In this document: positions 55,481-64,000 of the stretch, piece by piece
How positions within the stretch are numbered: the stretch's first letter is position 1
Layout: every line of letters begins with the position of its first letter
Program-made: the position numbers and the translations under genes
The notes under the pieces: generated by a model
What the model was told of the DNA's origin: nothing
Seen by the model: only the letters and a program-made list of their open reading frames with translations
Databases searched by the model: none
Source of the DNA: Puffinus mauretanicus
Lineage: Eukaryota; Chordata; Aves; Procellariiformes; Procellariidae
DNA: 64,000 bases
Direction: 5' to 3'
Assembly: GCA_023333565.1 (NCBI GenBank)
Contig: JAJKFH010001792.1
Span: 248,001-312,000 of the forward strand

Positions 55481-56299
55481 TAGAAAGTCTGGGAACAAAG
55501 TCTTACCCATTGCCACTAAAAGACCCGGTTCTTATTTTAATTTTAATGAATAAATACAGAAAGTGTGTGTTCATGTTCCTTTCCCCCCTGTCTCTCTCGT
55601 CTCCTCCTCTCCCCCCCTCCCTCTCCCCCACTGCAGTCCCTTGCCCCTGAAAGCTGGGACTAAATTTCAAAGTGAAATGTATTCCCTCGAAATTGTTTTG
55701 CATTCAATTAAAGTGGATCATAAGGTTCAATGGGTAATCCAGGAAAAAGCACGAAACTGAGTGGCAGCGAAGCAACATCTCCGATTCCCAGATCTATCAC
55801 CTGAAAAGCTGAGGCCAGAGTGGTTTTCAGTTAATCATTTATCCGGATACTTCAGGAAGGGGTTGGGGAGGAATCGTATGCTGTATTATTAAGAGTTAAA
55901 AAAAAAAATGTTAAGACACCTCCTTTCATATGTTTCTTTAAAATAATATGAACAATAGAGCGTGGTTGCAAGGACACAATGAATTAAGGTGTTAGGGTTA
56001 AAATGGCCTTTCGTGCTAAATCAGATGTGAGTGTGCAGACGATCGTCAGAAACAGCTGAAAGTAAATAAATACATCAGGATAATTTTAAGGTCACTGACT
56101 GTGCCCCAGAGTCACAAAAAATTAACTTGGGCCACGCAAGATTTTGCAAGAGGACAACTTCTTTCGGTGCCAAGCAAATTTCAGATGAGCAGTTGACAAG
56201 GGGACCCGATCTTTTACTCCTGACACACGGAAAACCTTCCCTTCATTTCAGTAGAAATCGAGGGAAAGGCCTCAAAACGGGGAGCCGGTAAGCTCTTAA

Positions 56300-56760
56300 A
56301 GCCGAGTTAAATCTGGTATTAATGCTCTTGGTGATTATTATCATCTTGATGATTTATCTGGCTCCCTCCCTCCCACTTCCACCACCCAAATCTTAATGGA
56401 ACTAGGAGTTAACGATGATTTTTTAATGTCTCGTTGGATTTTTAGACTGTTAATGTACCGCATCCTTCTCATTATTAGTTTATTGATTGTTCATTGACCA
56501 GCCCCCTTCAAATCGTATTAACCACCCTCTGCCACTTTAGATTAAGAGAGTTTAAAAAGCACCTTTCATTATTTCACTGCCACCACCACCACCACAGTAG
56601 AGTTCAGGCTTGGTAGCTTAATGCTTGCTCTAATGGGGCAGCTAAGAGACGAGGGGCCACGGTCCCTGCCTATTGCATTAATAGCTCAAAGGGGGCTAAT
56701 ACAGAAAATTAGCCTTAAACGAGCTCTGGAGATCTCCAAATGAAAGAGCCATTTATCACG
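56300..56760. promoter_or_regulatory. candidate intronic enhancer / conserved element
   Basis: A run of about 450 bp with 'tgattattatcatcttgatg', 'gatgattttttaatgtctcg', 'cattattagtttattgattg' and 'ttgcattaatagctcaaagg'. It also has a CACCAC repeat near 56581-56595. High density of TAAT, TGAT and ATTGAT words, unlike the flanks. Enhancer candidate by inference. Confidence 0.33.
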
Positions 56761-58067
56761 CTGGCTACCTTCACTCCACTCGTTTGCTCTCTCTACTGGG
56801 AACAACTCATTTCCTCTTAACTAAATTACTTCAGAAATGTCAAGTAAGCTCAGATAGCAAACATAACAAGAGACTGTGTATATGTAATCTATTGTGCGGG
56901 ATCGATACGCGAGATAAATCGATAGCCGTGTATGAATCCCTATATAATTTCCTTAATATTTTTGGCAATCTTTTTGCATAGATAGATAATTCCCTCTGCA
57001 GGCCTGAAAGACCATAAAGCAACAGACACTTACAGTCTGGATGATATAATTAAGTTTAGACTTCAAGTCCACATCATACTTTTTCCGCTACATTGTAATT
57101 AAAGCATTTTAGGCACTAAGCTAGGCTTTGGTGAAGTAGACCCCCTCCAGTCCTCGTCTAGCAAATATGTATCACGGGGAGTGATCCACTGCAGAAAAAT
57201 CAGTCAATACCTACCTGTCTTATCTATCTATGCCATCAGCCTGCAATAACGACTTACAGAGTTTAAATAACTTATTCTTACTTCAAAGTACATCCTCACA
57301 GCTACAGACTGCAGGGAACAAAGCGAAATTGATACTGAACCCTCTCTGTGTTGATCCTTCTCTCGTCCTGATTAAATATTGTCTGCCACAAATGTGACCT
57401 ACTATTTGTTACCCATTTCTCTTCCTCCGCACCCAGAAAATTTGCTGTGCAAAAAGAAACGCAGCTCCCAATATTCCTTTATGCTGGAAAGTTTCTTAGA
57501 GCTCAGCATTACTTTTAAGGAAGAAAATACTGCTACAGTTGACTTTAAAATAGCTGCAGACGAATCTCAGGATCTTTTTTAGTAACCTAATTTCCAAAGT
57601 GCATATGTATCCTGTTCATCATGGATAAACTCAGAGTCTCTCTTCTGATGGCTGCAAATAGGCACATGTAATCCCACCTATGTGGGACTGTGTGTGCGGC
57701 AGCTGCTCGACCTGGGGCCGTCGCAATGCCCATACACAATAAGCACACCTAAATCTATACATAAAATTATTAACATTCACATTTTAGTGCTGCTCGCTAT
57801 CTAACAGTACCACTCAGCAGGCACATTAAATATCTCTGCTGTCCTCGTCAGCTGAAGGAGGGAGAGACACAGGCGGAGGGAGGGGGGCAAAAGAGTATTG
57901 TGGTCGGGGTGATCAACAGAAAAGTGTTTTGCGAAAAAAAAAAAAACCAAAACAGATTGCGAAAGGAAAATGCGAGCACAGACCAATGTTAGAGAGAAGT
58001 CTCTCGACCACAAATCAAGCACCAATTAATCAAATACACCCAAGAGGAAACACCGTGTATGAGGTGT

Positions 58068-58126
58068 CAAGCGGGGGTGGGGAGGGGAGGAGGAGGGAGG
58101 AGAGTGAGGAGAAAAAAAGAAAAAAA
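58068..58126 (+). repeat. polypurine GGGA/GGA tract
   Basis: G-runs and GGA units passing into GAGAAAA. Low-complexity intronic DNA with G-quadruplex and triplex potential. Confidence 0.85.
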
Positions 58127-58679
58127 TACAACCAGAAGCCATCAGGTTATAGACCCTGAGCACAAAACCTACTGAACATTCAAACTGAACTAAACCAGGA
58201 GAAACAACTTTTTTTTCTTTTTTTTTTTTTTTTTTTTTAAAGGTAAGTAACTTTCTGTTTCTCAAAAACACCTTCGACTTTTCAACCGGTGGTCATAAAT
58301 GATGCTGCCAAGCGGACTTCAAGTTTTCATCTGTCCTCCCTCAAATAACTAGGACTTGATCGTATGTGAGAGAGAGAGAGAGACTGTACATGAAGATTTA
58401 AATTAAAAAACAATAAATACACGGAAGGACCTCATGCTGCCTTGAACACATTTTAAATAAACACCCTCCCTGTTATTTTGCTTTACGTTCTAGAAGATCA
58501 TCTCTATTAAAGCATTTGTGCGCATTTGACAAATAATAAGGACCTGGAGATAAGTGCTGTTGATAGTAAGCATAAGGGACAGCATTTCTAAGCCTCATCT
58601 CTGGTACTTAAAATTGAATCTAGAAATAGAAACTCCTTAGATAATTAAAGATAGCTTTCCCTACATTTGCAGTGTGTGA

Positions 58680-58920
58680 TCTGTTTAATGTCTATCAGCA
58701 TAACACAACACTAATCGCCAAGCATCTTCGAGTGACTGTCAGAGAAATGTAAAAAAATTAAGCAGCTGCAATACGCCCAAAATGAGTTATTGTAATTACA
58801 TTTAATTAGTTTAATTAGTTAATTATTTTGCTTACAGCTGTACAAGAGACTGCAAACATTTGTTAATATCACATTCCCTTTAACAGTATGGGGTGATTCT
58901 GCAGTTACACTAAATCATGT
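58680..58920. promoter_or_regulatory. homeodomain-site cluster, strong enhancer candidate
   Basis: At 58788-58830 the sequence reads 'ttattgtaattacatttaat' then 'tagtttaattagttaatta', giving a GTAATTAC palindrome and three (T)TAATTA cores within about 40 bp. Flanking words include 'gagtgactgtcagagaaatg' (TGTCA, MEIS-like) and 'cttacagctgtacaag' (CAGCTG E-box). It lies 0.5-0.7 kb from an exon in a repeat-free intron. The best single regulatory candidate in the window by motif density. Confidence 0.4.
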
Positions 58921-59414
58921 GCGCATATGTAGAAAGATTTAAAAAATGGGCATGGGGAAGGGGGGATTCGCGGAGGAAGGGGGGAAGGAGGTCGGGGCTG
59001 CCTTTCCATAGGCATTTGTTTCTCTCCCCTTCACGTTTGATTCGCCTGGGAAATGCATTTAAGCTCCAAAGGGAATCAACCCCCTTCCTCCATTAAAAGC
59101 CAAGGGGTCCCCAACGAGGACTATGGGGGGAAAAGAGGAGGGGGCCCGTGGAAATTGCATTTGAGCATGGGGTGCTCCATTTGAGAGCATTTGTGTAATT
59201 AAAGCCTTTGAAGGACGGGGGAGGGGGGATATTAACTTTTCCTCTCACATCTCTCTCCTTTTCCCTTCACTCTATCTGCCGATCCAATCAACTATTCATC
59301 TTGCTGCCATGTATGCCTGCTTCCCGGATAAATTAATTGCCCCAAAGTAAAAATATATCACGAAGATATTGCTACACAGTAAAAGTTTGTCTAGCTTGTT
59401 GGAATAATCCATAC

Positions 59415-59475
59415 CTTTTTTAATGACAGACTGGTCCAATAAGTTCATACCGCTGTTATTGGCATCTTCAACTGA
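59415..59475 (-). CDS. TFAP2B: TFAP2B short internal exon (linker)
   Basis: A 61-bp exon encoding SVEDANNSGMNLLDQSVIKK plus the first G of the next valine codon. This is the linker between the N-terminal transactivation domain and the DNA-binding region. On the minus strand the acceptor is 'atatccacag' and the donor 'gtatgg'. The SGMNLLDQSVIKK wording is that of AP-2 beta; AP-2 alpha has a shorter counterpart exon starting in the same phase. A second AG lies 4 bp inside (TCAG) and would break the phase. The first residue expected upstream belongs to an exon beyond position 64000, so the coding sequence is partial in this window. Confidence 0.95.
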
Positions 59476-59912
59476 CTGTGGATATAAAAACATCACTATT
59501 CAAATTGACTGGATATTAAAGAATCGCGTACATAAATCATGTCATTCCAAACTGGAGTTTCTGTTATTTCCATTTATATTAATTCACTAGGGGAGGAGGG
59601 ATTTTTTTATTATTATTATTGTTATTATTATTCCCCCAAATCGACAAGGAAATGAAATTCTTACAAATTATATAGTCTTCTAATAAAAAAAGAAGTGTGA
59701 AGCATATGGGGTGCAATAGTGGTTTTGTTATCTTATAAAACATAGATATCGCATAGACTTCTTTGCATTCGATAAAGCTTTATATTTCTTCCTTTGAAAA
59801 TCTGGCAATTGGGCAACATCTGCAAGATCTATTGCATGACATAAATGAACACGATTAAGGACAACTTAAATTCTCCCTCCCCTCCCCCTCCCCCCCTTTT
59901 GGTTTTTTTTTT

Positions 59913-59932
59913 GTTTGTTTGTTTGTTTGTTT
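59913..59932 (+). repeat. (GTTT)5 microsatellite
   Basis: Five GTTT units after a T-run. A matching (AAAC) array sits about 440 bp to the right on the same strand, so the two are inverted copies. Confidence 0.92.
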
Positions 59933-60360
59933 AACCCTGCTACATCTTAATAATTCAAGGGCCATTTACTTTTTATATATAATAGTTTACATTATGGACT
60001 TTTAATTAAAGCCTGAGCAATTCGGAGTGCAGCGCAACGCCCACATCGTACAGGGTGCAAGCAGAAAGAGATTTACAGCTCCCGAGGTTGCTTCCATGTC
60101 CTGAATTAGTGGGGACGGGGAGGAGGGAGCAGGAATATACATTATTAAAAGTATGAACTATTACACTGATTGCCTAGAAAAGTCTCCCCATCTCCTTTTC
60201 AAAGCCTTTTTTTCCCTTTTTTTTTCCTTTCTTTTCAGCCCGCTTAGAAGCACACCTGTTATTAAGGCATTAACTTCTTTAGCAGGGAAGAGAACAAAGA
60301 GGGGCACAGAGGACAGAGCAAATGTTGGGTTTCAGTTCTCAACACGAAAGTGGGATATAC

Positions 60361-60391
60361 AAAAAAACCCAAACAAACAAACAAACAAACA
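60361..60391 (+). repeat. (AAAC)n microsatellite
   Basis: A-run then AAACCC and five to six AAAC units. Reverse complement of the GTTT array at 59913-59932. Confidence 0.92.
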
Positions 60392-61189
60392 TTACCGCTG
60401 AATCTGCGGTCAGCACAGCAAAATCATCTCCCAGAGAAAAGAGGTGTCATAAGAGCAATTTATTGCAAAATTACGACAGGTTCCGATTTAGGGTAAATTC
60501 TGGGTTTCAGAGAAAGGGAGGACCTGTGGGTTTCTTGGTTTTCTTATTTTATTTTTCTTCTTATTATTTAGTGTTTGGGTTTTTCCGGGTTATTGCATAT
60601 TTGGGGAGTTGTCACATTTTTTTCCTGATAAGGAAAACATCTTTACAACAAAGCAATTATTTTCTTTCCTATTATTTTAACTTTATCTTTGCTGCACCGA
60701 GAGGCTGAGCTTCTCCGCATCCAGCCCTTATCTCCGGCTCTCTCTCTGTTCAGCAGAGACGTTCAAGATGGAATGTGATTTAGGAGAAAATTACATCTCC
60801 CAAAAATGTGACGGAATAATATTTTCTGAAGATCTTTCCTTTCATTTTCTTTGAATACCCACTCAAACGAGCGCGCACACACACACACAGCGGTTCCTTA
60901 TGTTGCGTGTTTGTGCACGGCTGTGTCTCTCTCTCATAATCAATAGGCTACATACCTAAAGGGCACAAAATAAAATTACAAAGTCTTCCCTCCTTTCCCT
61001 GAGCAGCTCCCAAAGAGGGATGATGAGCAAATCCTGCAGCCTGCTGGCGTGCACCTCGACGGCACAGAACTGGAGGTAAATATGAAACGCCATCTTTCCC
61101 TTTCTTTTTTTTTTATTTTCCCTCCTTATCTCACCTTATCTCTGGAGTCGATGGCTGTGCACAGGCTTTATGTGTGTGCGTGCACTCCG

Positions 61190-61400
61190 CTCGCTCCATC
61201 AGCAACGTGGGTTAGTTGTTGTAGTTAATGAGAAGACTCCTGTCTGATTTTCTATCTAATTACGCCCTCCTGCTGGGTTTTTGTACAGGATATTCGCTCA
61301 GCATGCTGGCAGTTAATAGTCACAGAGAGGATCGTAAAGATTTAATTAGGACTGCATGCGGAAACGTGGAAAAACAACTCAGACTTTTAATTACTAGACT
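61190..61400. promoter_or_regulatory. candidate intronic enhancer / conserved element
   Basis: 'gttgtagttaatgagaagac', 'tctatctaattacgccctcc', 'gctggcagttaatagtcaca' and 'agatttaattaggactgcat' place four TAAT-type sites in about 150 bp of otherwise complex sequence. Enhancer candidate by inference. Confidence 0.33.
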
Positions 61401-61512
61401 TCTTTAGTTAAAAGTGATACCAGGGGTTACTTTATAAGAGACTTGGGTGTTTTGGCGCAACTTAACTTTCCGTGTCTCTAGCTAGCACGTCGGAGCGGGG
61501 ACGGCAGTGTGA

Positions 61513-61587
61513 GGGAGGAGGAGGAGGAGGAGGAGGAGGAGGAGGAGGAGGAGGAGGAGGAGGAGGAGGAGGAGGAGGAGGAGGAGT
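61513..61587 (+). repeat. (AGG)n trinucleotide repeat, about 24 units
   Basis: About 74 bp of perfect GGA/AGG units. On the TFAP2B transcribed strand the RNA would carry (CCU)n. The poly-serine and poly-leucine frames over it are artefacts. Perfect purity suggests recent expansion or continuing length variation. Confidence 0.96.
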
Positions 61588-62737
61588 GGAGGTGTGTGTT
61601 CAGGGAGGGGAAAGGTGATGAGTTTCCAGATATACTTAGAAAATCTAGAAAGGAAGATTCTCCTCCCTCCCCTCCTCCAATAATCTGATAGCACGGAGTT
61701 TCCTGTATACCATATATATACACCTTATTTAACAGCTATGGATATATCTGAGAGAAAACCCCAGAGACTGATCTTTTTGTTTCCCTTTAAAGAGTCTAGA
61801 GAATCTGGATTTTCCCCTGTATATTTTCTTTATTGTATCTTTTACTAGTAAAACCCTACTTTTGCCAAGCCGTAGGGGAAAAAACCCAGAAACTGGGATT
61901 GCAGTGGTGTTTTTCAGAGTCCTTATTAGATGATGCAAATTTGTTTTCAATAAGCAGGTCTTGGCTTCCCTGTCTGAGGGCTGTAAATCGCAGATTAGAA
62001 ATTCCTCTCGAAAAGAGCAGCAATAGCAATACAATACGTCCTGTTTACAATAACAGAGCACTATCGTGTTACAATCACTTAATTCTACCCCTGGACAATG
62101 GCTCACACATGGCCTGGATTTGGTGTTTATAAAATAACCACTGTTTCTTTCTGTCACGCACTCTCTCTGTCTCATTTTCCCTTGTCAGCCCAACCCATTC
62201 GCATGGCACGTATTTGATCAGACATGCATTAGCTAAAGCAAAGAGACACATCTTTATCCAACTATATACCTAGATATCAGTTCAACTTTTTGGACTACTG
62301 AAAAAGAAAAAAAAAAAATTTGAGACGCTTCCTGGAAATTCTCTCCAGTGTTAGTGGATAATAACTATATGTAGCCTAAATAGGAATCCCTGTAGCTAGA
62401 ACAGATTACTTGAATCTAGAATAAATCCGTACTAAAAATCAGGGTGGAAAACTGCCCAACTTCATCTGTCACTAGTGGGGGGACAAGAATAGAAAACGCT
62501 GAACGGTAGGAGCGAGTATTGGGCTGCTTTCCCTCCTGCCTTGCTAACTTGCAGTTGGACACTTCTTCCTTCACGTGTTTCTCCTTGGGATACCCTCCTC
62601 TCCCTCTTCCCCTCCTCCCCCCCAGCCTGAGACCAAACTTTTAGAAATAAAGGGCCTGTTTCATTTCCCGCGACCTCAGCACCCCAAAACAAGAACCCCA
62701 GCCCTGCTGGCACACAGCCTCGTCTGCCTCTGCCCCG

Positions 62738-62823
62738 GCCCATCCCCATCCCCATTCCCATCCCCATCCCCATCCCCAACCCCATCCCGGCCCCGGCCCC
62801 GGCCCCGGCCCCGGCCCCGGCCC
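62738..62823 (+). repeat. CCCCAT then CCCCGG hexamer arrays (GGGGCC on gene strand)
   Basis: About seven CCCCAT/CCCATC units (62740-62785) pass directly into five perfect CCCCGG units with partial flanking units (62786-62823). On the TFAP2B sense strand these read GGGGCC followed by GGGGAT. Both form regularly spaced G-runs able to make G-quadruplexes. Frames across it encode dipeptide repeats (for example Gly-Met and Gly-Ala on the minus strand) and are not genes. A CpG-rich stretch (62820-62880) follows immediately. Confidence 0.93.
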
Positions 62824-62977
62824 GCCCGGGCGAGCGGGTCGCGGGTGGCCGCGGGGCGCAGCGCTGCGCTGGGAGCCTTCGGGGGGAGGCACTTTCCGCC
62901 AGTGCTGTGCCCTGCCCGCGGAAGGGATGTTTTATTGGAAAAAGGAGGGAGAGCTGCTTTATTTGAGCTGAGCAGGA

Positions 62978-63278
62978 CTTTTCCTTCCTTCCTCTTCTTT
63001 CTCTCATTCTCTCACTTTTTCTCTCACTCATTCTCTCATTCTCTCATTCTCTTTCTTTCCCTCTTTCACTCTCTTTCTCTCTCCCTCCCTTGTATTCTTT
63101 CCTTCTTTCTCTCTCCCTTATCTTTTTTACTCCTTTCCCTCTCTTCTTTCTCTCTTTATCTTGTCTTCTTTTTCTTCCCCCTCCTTTCACCTTTCTCCCT
63201 TTTATATTTTCATTTTCCTTCTCTCTTTTTTATCTCTTTCCCTTTCCTTTCCTCTTCTCTCTCTTTCTCTCTTTCTCA
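62978..63278 (+). repeat. 300-bp polypyrimidine tract
   Basis: Almost pure C/T sequence with TCTC, TTCC, 'attctctcattctctcattc' and TTTCTCTC units. The purine strand is the TFAP2B sense strand. The 248-codon frame running through it and the hexamer array is a composition artefact. Confidence 0.93.
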
Positions 63279-63847
63279 CAATAGCACAATAACTACCGGC
63301 TTTTCTTTGGGGAAAGTGTAAATATCAAAGCACTAACAGAACTTAACGTCTATCGGTTATAGAGAGAAAGGAGGAGAGCGATCCCCTTTCTGCATTCACA
63401 GAGATAAAACTCGCCTTGACCTGCAAGCCAGTTGGTCTGAGCCAGGAATGCGAGACGAGATCTGCGCATCGCGCCCGTGGGGGTCAGGGGCTGCCCCCAG
63501 GTCTCAAAACCAGCTTGGAAACCCGCAGAAACCAGCGACCCGACGGCTACTGAGCTCGGAGGCAGGAGCAAATCCAACCAGAAAAAAAACCCCTTTCTAT
63601 TTCTAAAGCAACTCGCCCCAGCGAAGCTCGGATATTTTCCCGTGAAGCCCTAAGACAAGCCTCCAGCCAACGCAAACAGCCCCTCTGCTTCTCTGCCACT
63701 GATTCCTATAACGTTCAGCAGGATCCTTTTTCACGGCTTTTTTTTTTTTCCTTCTCACCCTCCTCTTTTCTCCTTTCTTTTTCCCTTTCTGTAACTTTGA
63801 AGTCCGTATCTCATCCAATGGCCCATATCTTTATTTATCCCAGGTCT

Positions 63848-63903
63848 AAATATATATATATATATACACACACACATGTAAAAATTATATATATTATATA
63901 TAA
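63848..63903 (+). repeat. (TA)n/(CA)n microsatellite
   Basis: About eight TA units, five CA units and a second TATA block. Low-complexity intronic sequence near the right edge. Confidence 0.92.
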
Positions 63904-64000
63904 CTCTGGGAAAAAAAAAAAGGAGTGGAGGGGAACTCCCAAATCCCGACTAGTAAAGCCTAATTTAAGACCTGGCCCCTGGAGGCTCCGGTCTCCGGCC

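Larger units (their letters stand above)
51531..59414 (-). other. TFAP2B: TFAP2B intron, about 7.9 kb, enhancer-like segments
   Basis: GT-AG intron (donor 'gtatgg', acceptor 'tctccag'). No transposon was found. It holds a T/C tract at 54660-54778, an A-run at 53618-53638, T-runs at 58209-58240, a purine tract at 58068-58126 and four homeodomain-rich segments (52440-52720, 55200-55480, 56300-56760, 58680-58920) listed separately. A 148-codon plus-strand frame at 52771-53217 is discussed in the findings. Confidence 0.88.
59476..64000 (-). other. TFAP2B: TFAP2B intron (partial, runs off the window)
   Basis: At least 4.5 kb of intron between the linker exon and the large transactivation-domain exon, which is not in the window: none of its Pro/Tyr/Gln-rich coding sequence is found. 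It contains GTTT and AAAC repeats, an AGG repeat, a GGGGCC/GGGGAT hexamer array, a 300-bp pyrimidine tract and a TA repeat. Enhancer-like sequence lies at 61190-61400. GC content rises towards the right edge, as expected near the 5' CpG island. Confidence 0.8.

Noticed and set aside
62575..63321. 248-codon open frame on the plus strand, the longest in the window
   Set aside because: It runs through the hexamer repeats and the polypyrimidine tract. Its Pro/Ser/Leu/Phe composition is forced by the DNA, and it is antisense to an intron.
59415..63999. Possible TFAP2B transactivation-domain exon (PY motif) or start codon inside the window
   Set aside because: No frame right of 59475 shows the Pro/Tyr/Gln-rich AP-2 sequence. 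The upstream exons must lie beyond the right edge.

Overview
The window reads as vertebrate, and most probably avian, genomic DNA. It has no prokaryote-like gene density. Its only recognisable transposons are 5'-truncated CR1 LINEs with the bird-type 3' end (repeated 'ATTCTATGAT' on their own strand). The only convincing protein-coding gene is split into short exons with GT-AG introns. That gene is TFAP2B (transcription factor AP-2 beta), lying on the minus strand with its 3' end near 43.5 kb or lower and its 5' exons beyond the right edge.

Layout. Positions 1 to about 31.8 kb are AT-rich, CpG-poor intergenic DNA holding four CR1 fragments (about 0.99-1.09, 1.47-2.41, 8.56-9.03 and 19.44-20.29 kb, all in minus orientation). 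They also hold a MIR-like old SINE trace, several short copies of a self-complementary dispersed repeat, a decayed CA-rich minisatellite near 28.4-28.7 kb, and a few stretches that look like conserved non-coding elements. From about 31.9 to 37.5 kb the composition changes to CpG-bearing, G-run-rich DNA with long purine tracts and a perfect 20-bp palindrome, but no coding exon could be recognised. From about 37.9 to 43.48 kb lies the probable 3' untranslated region of TFAP2B, with AATAAA signals, an AU-rich stretch and a Pumilio-type motif on the minus strand.

TFAP2B. Exons are placed at 59415-59475, 51311-51530, 48645-48763, 45850-45991 and 43477-43777 (stop codon included). Their splice phases join exactly and give 280 codons plus a TGA stop. 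This is the C-terminal part of a protein of about 450-460 residues: the end of the linker, the whole basic DNA-binding region and the helix-span-helix dimerisation domain. The start codon and the N-terminal PY-motif transactivation domain are expected beyond position 64000. The introns hold simple repeats (AGG, GGGGCC, CA, CT, GTTT), a short CpG cluster in the intron at 46-48.6 kb, and several homeodomain-motif-rich segments that are good enhancer candidates.

No previously undescribed system, operon, CRISPR array or RNA gene was found. The interest lies in regulation around a dosage-sensitive developmental gene: a stretch of about 43 kb with no recognised CR1, enhancer candidates, an intronic GGGGCC repeat, and a stop codon fused to a GA repeat.
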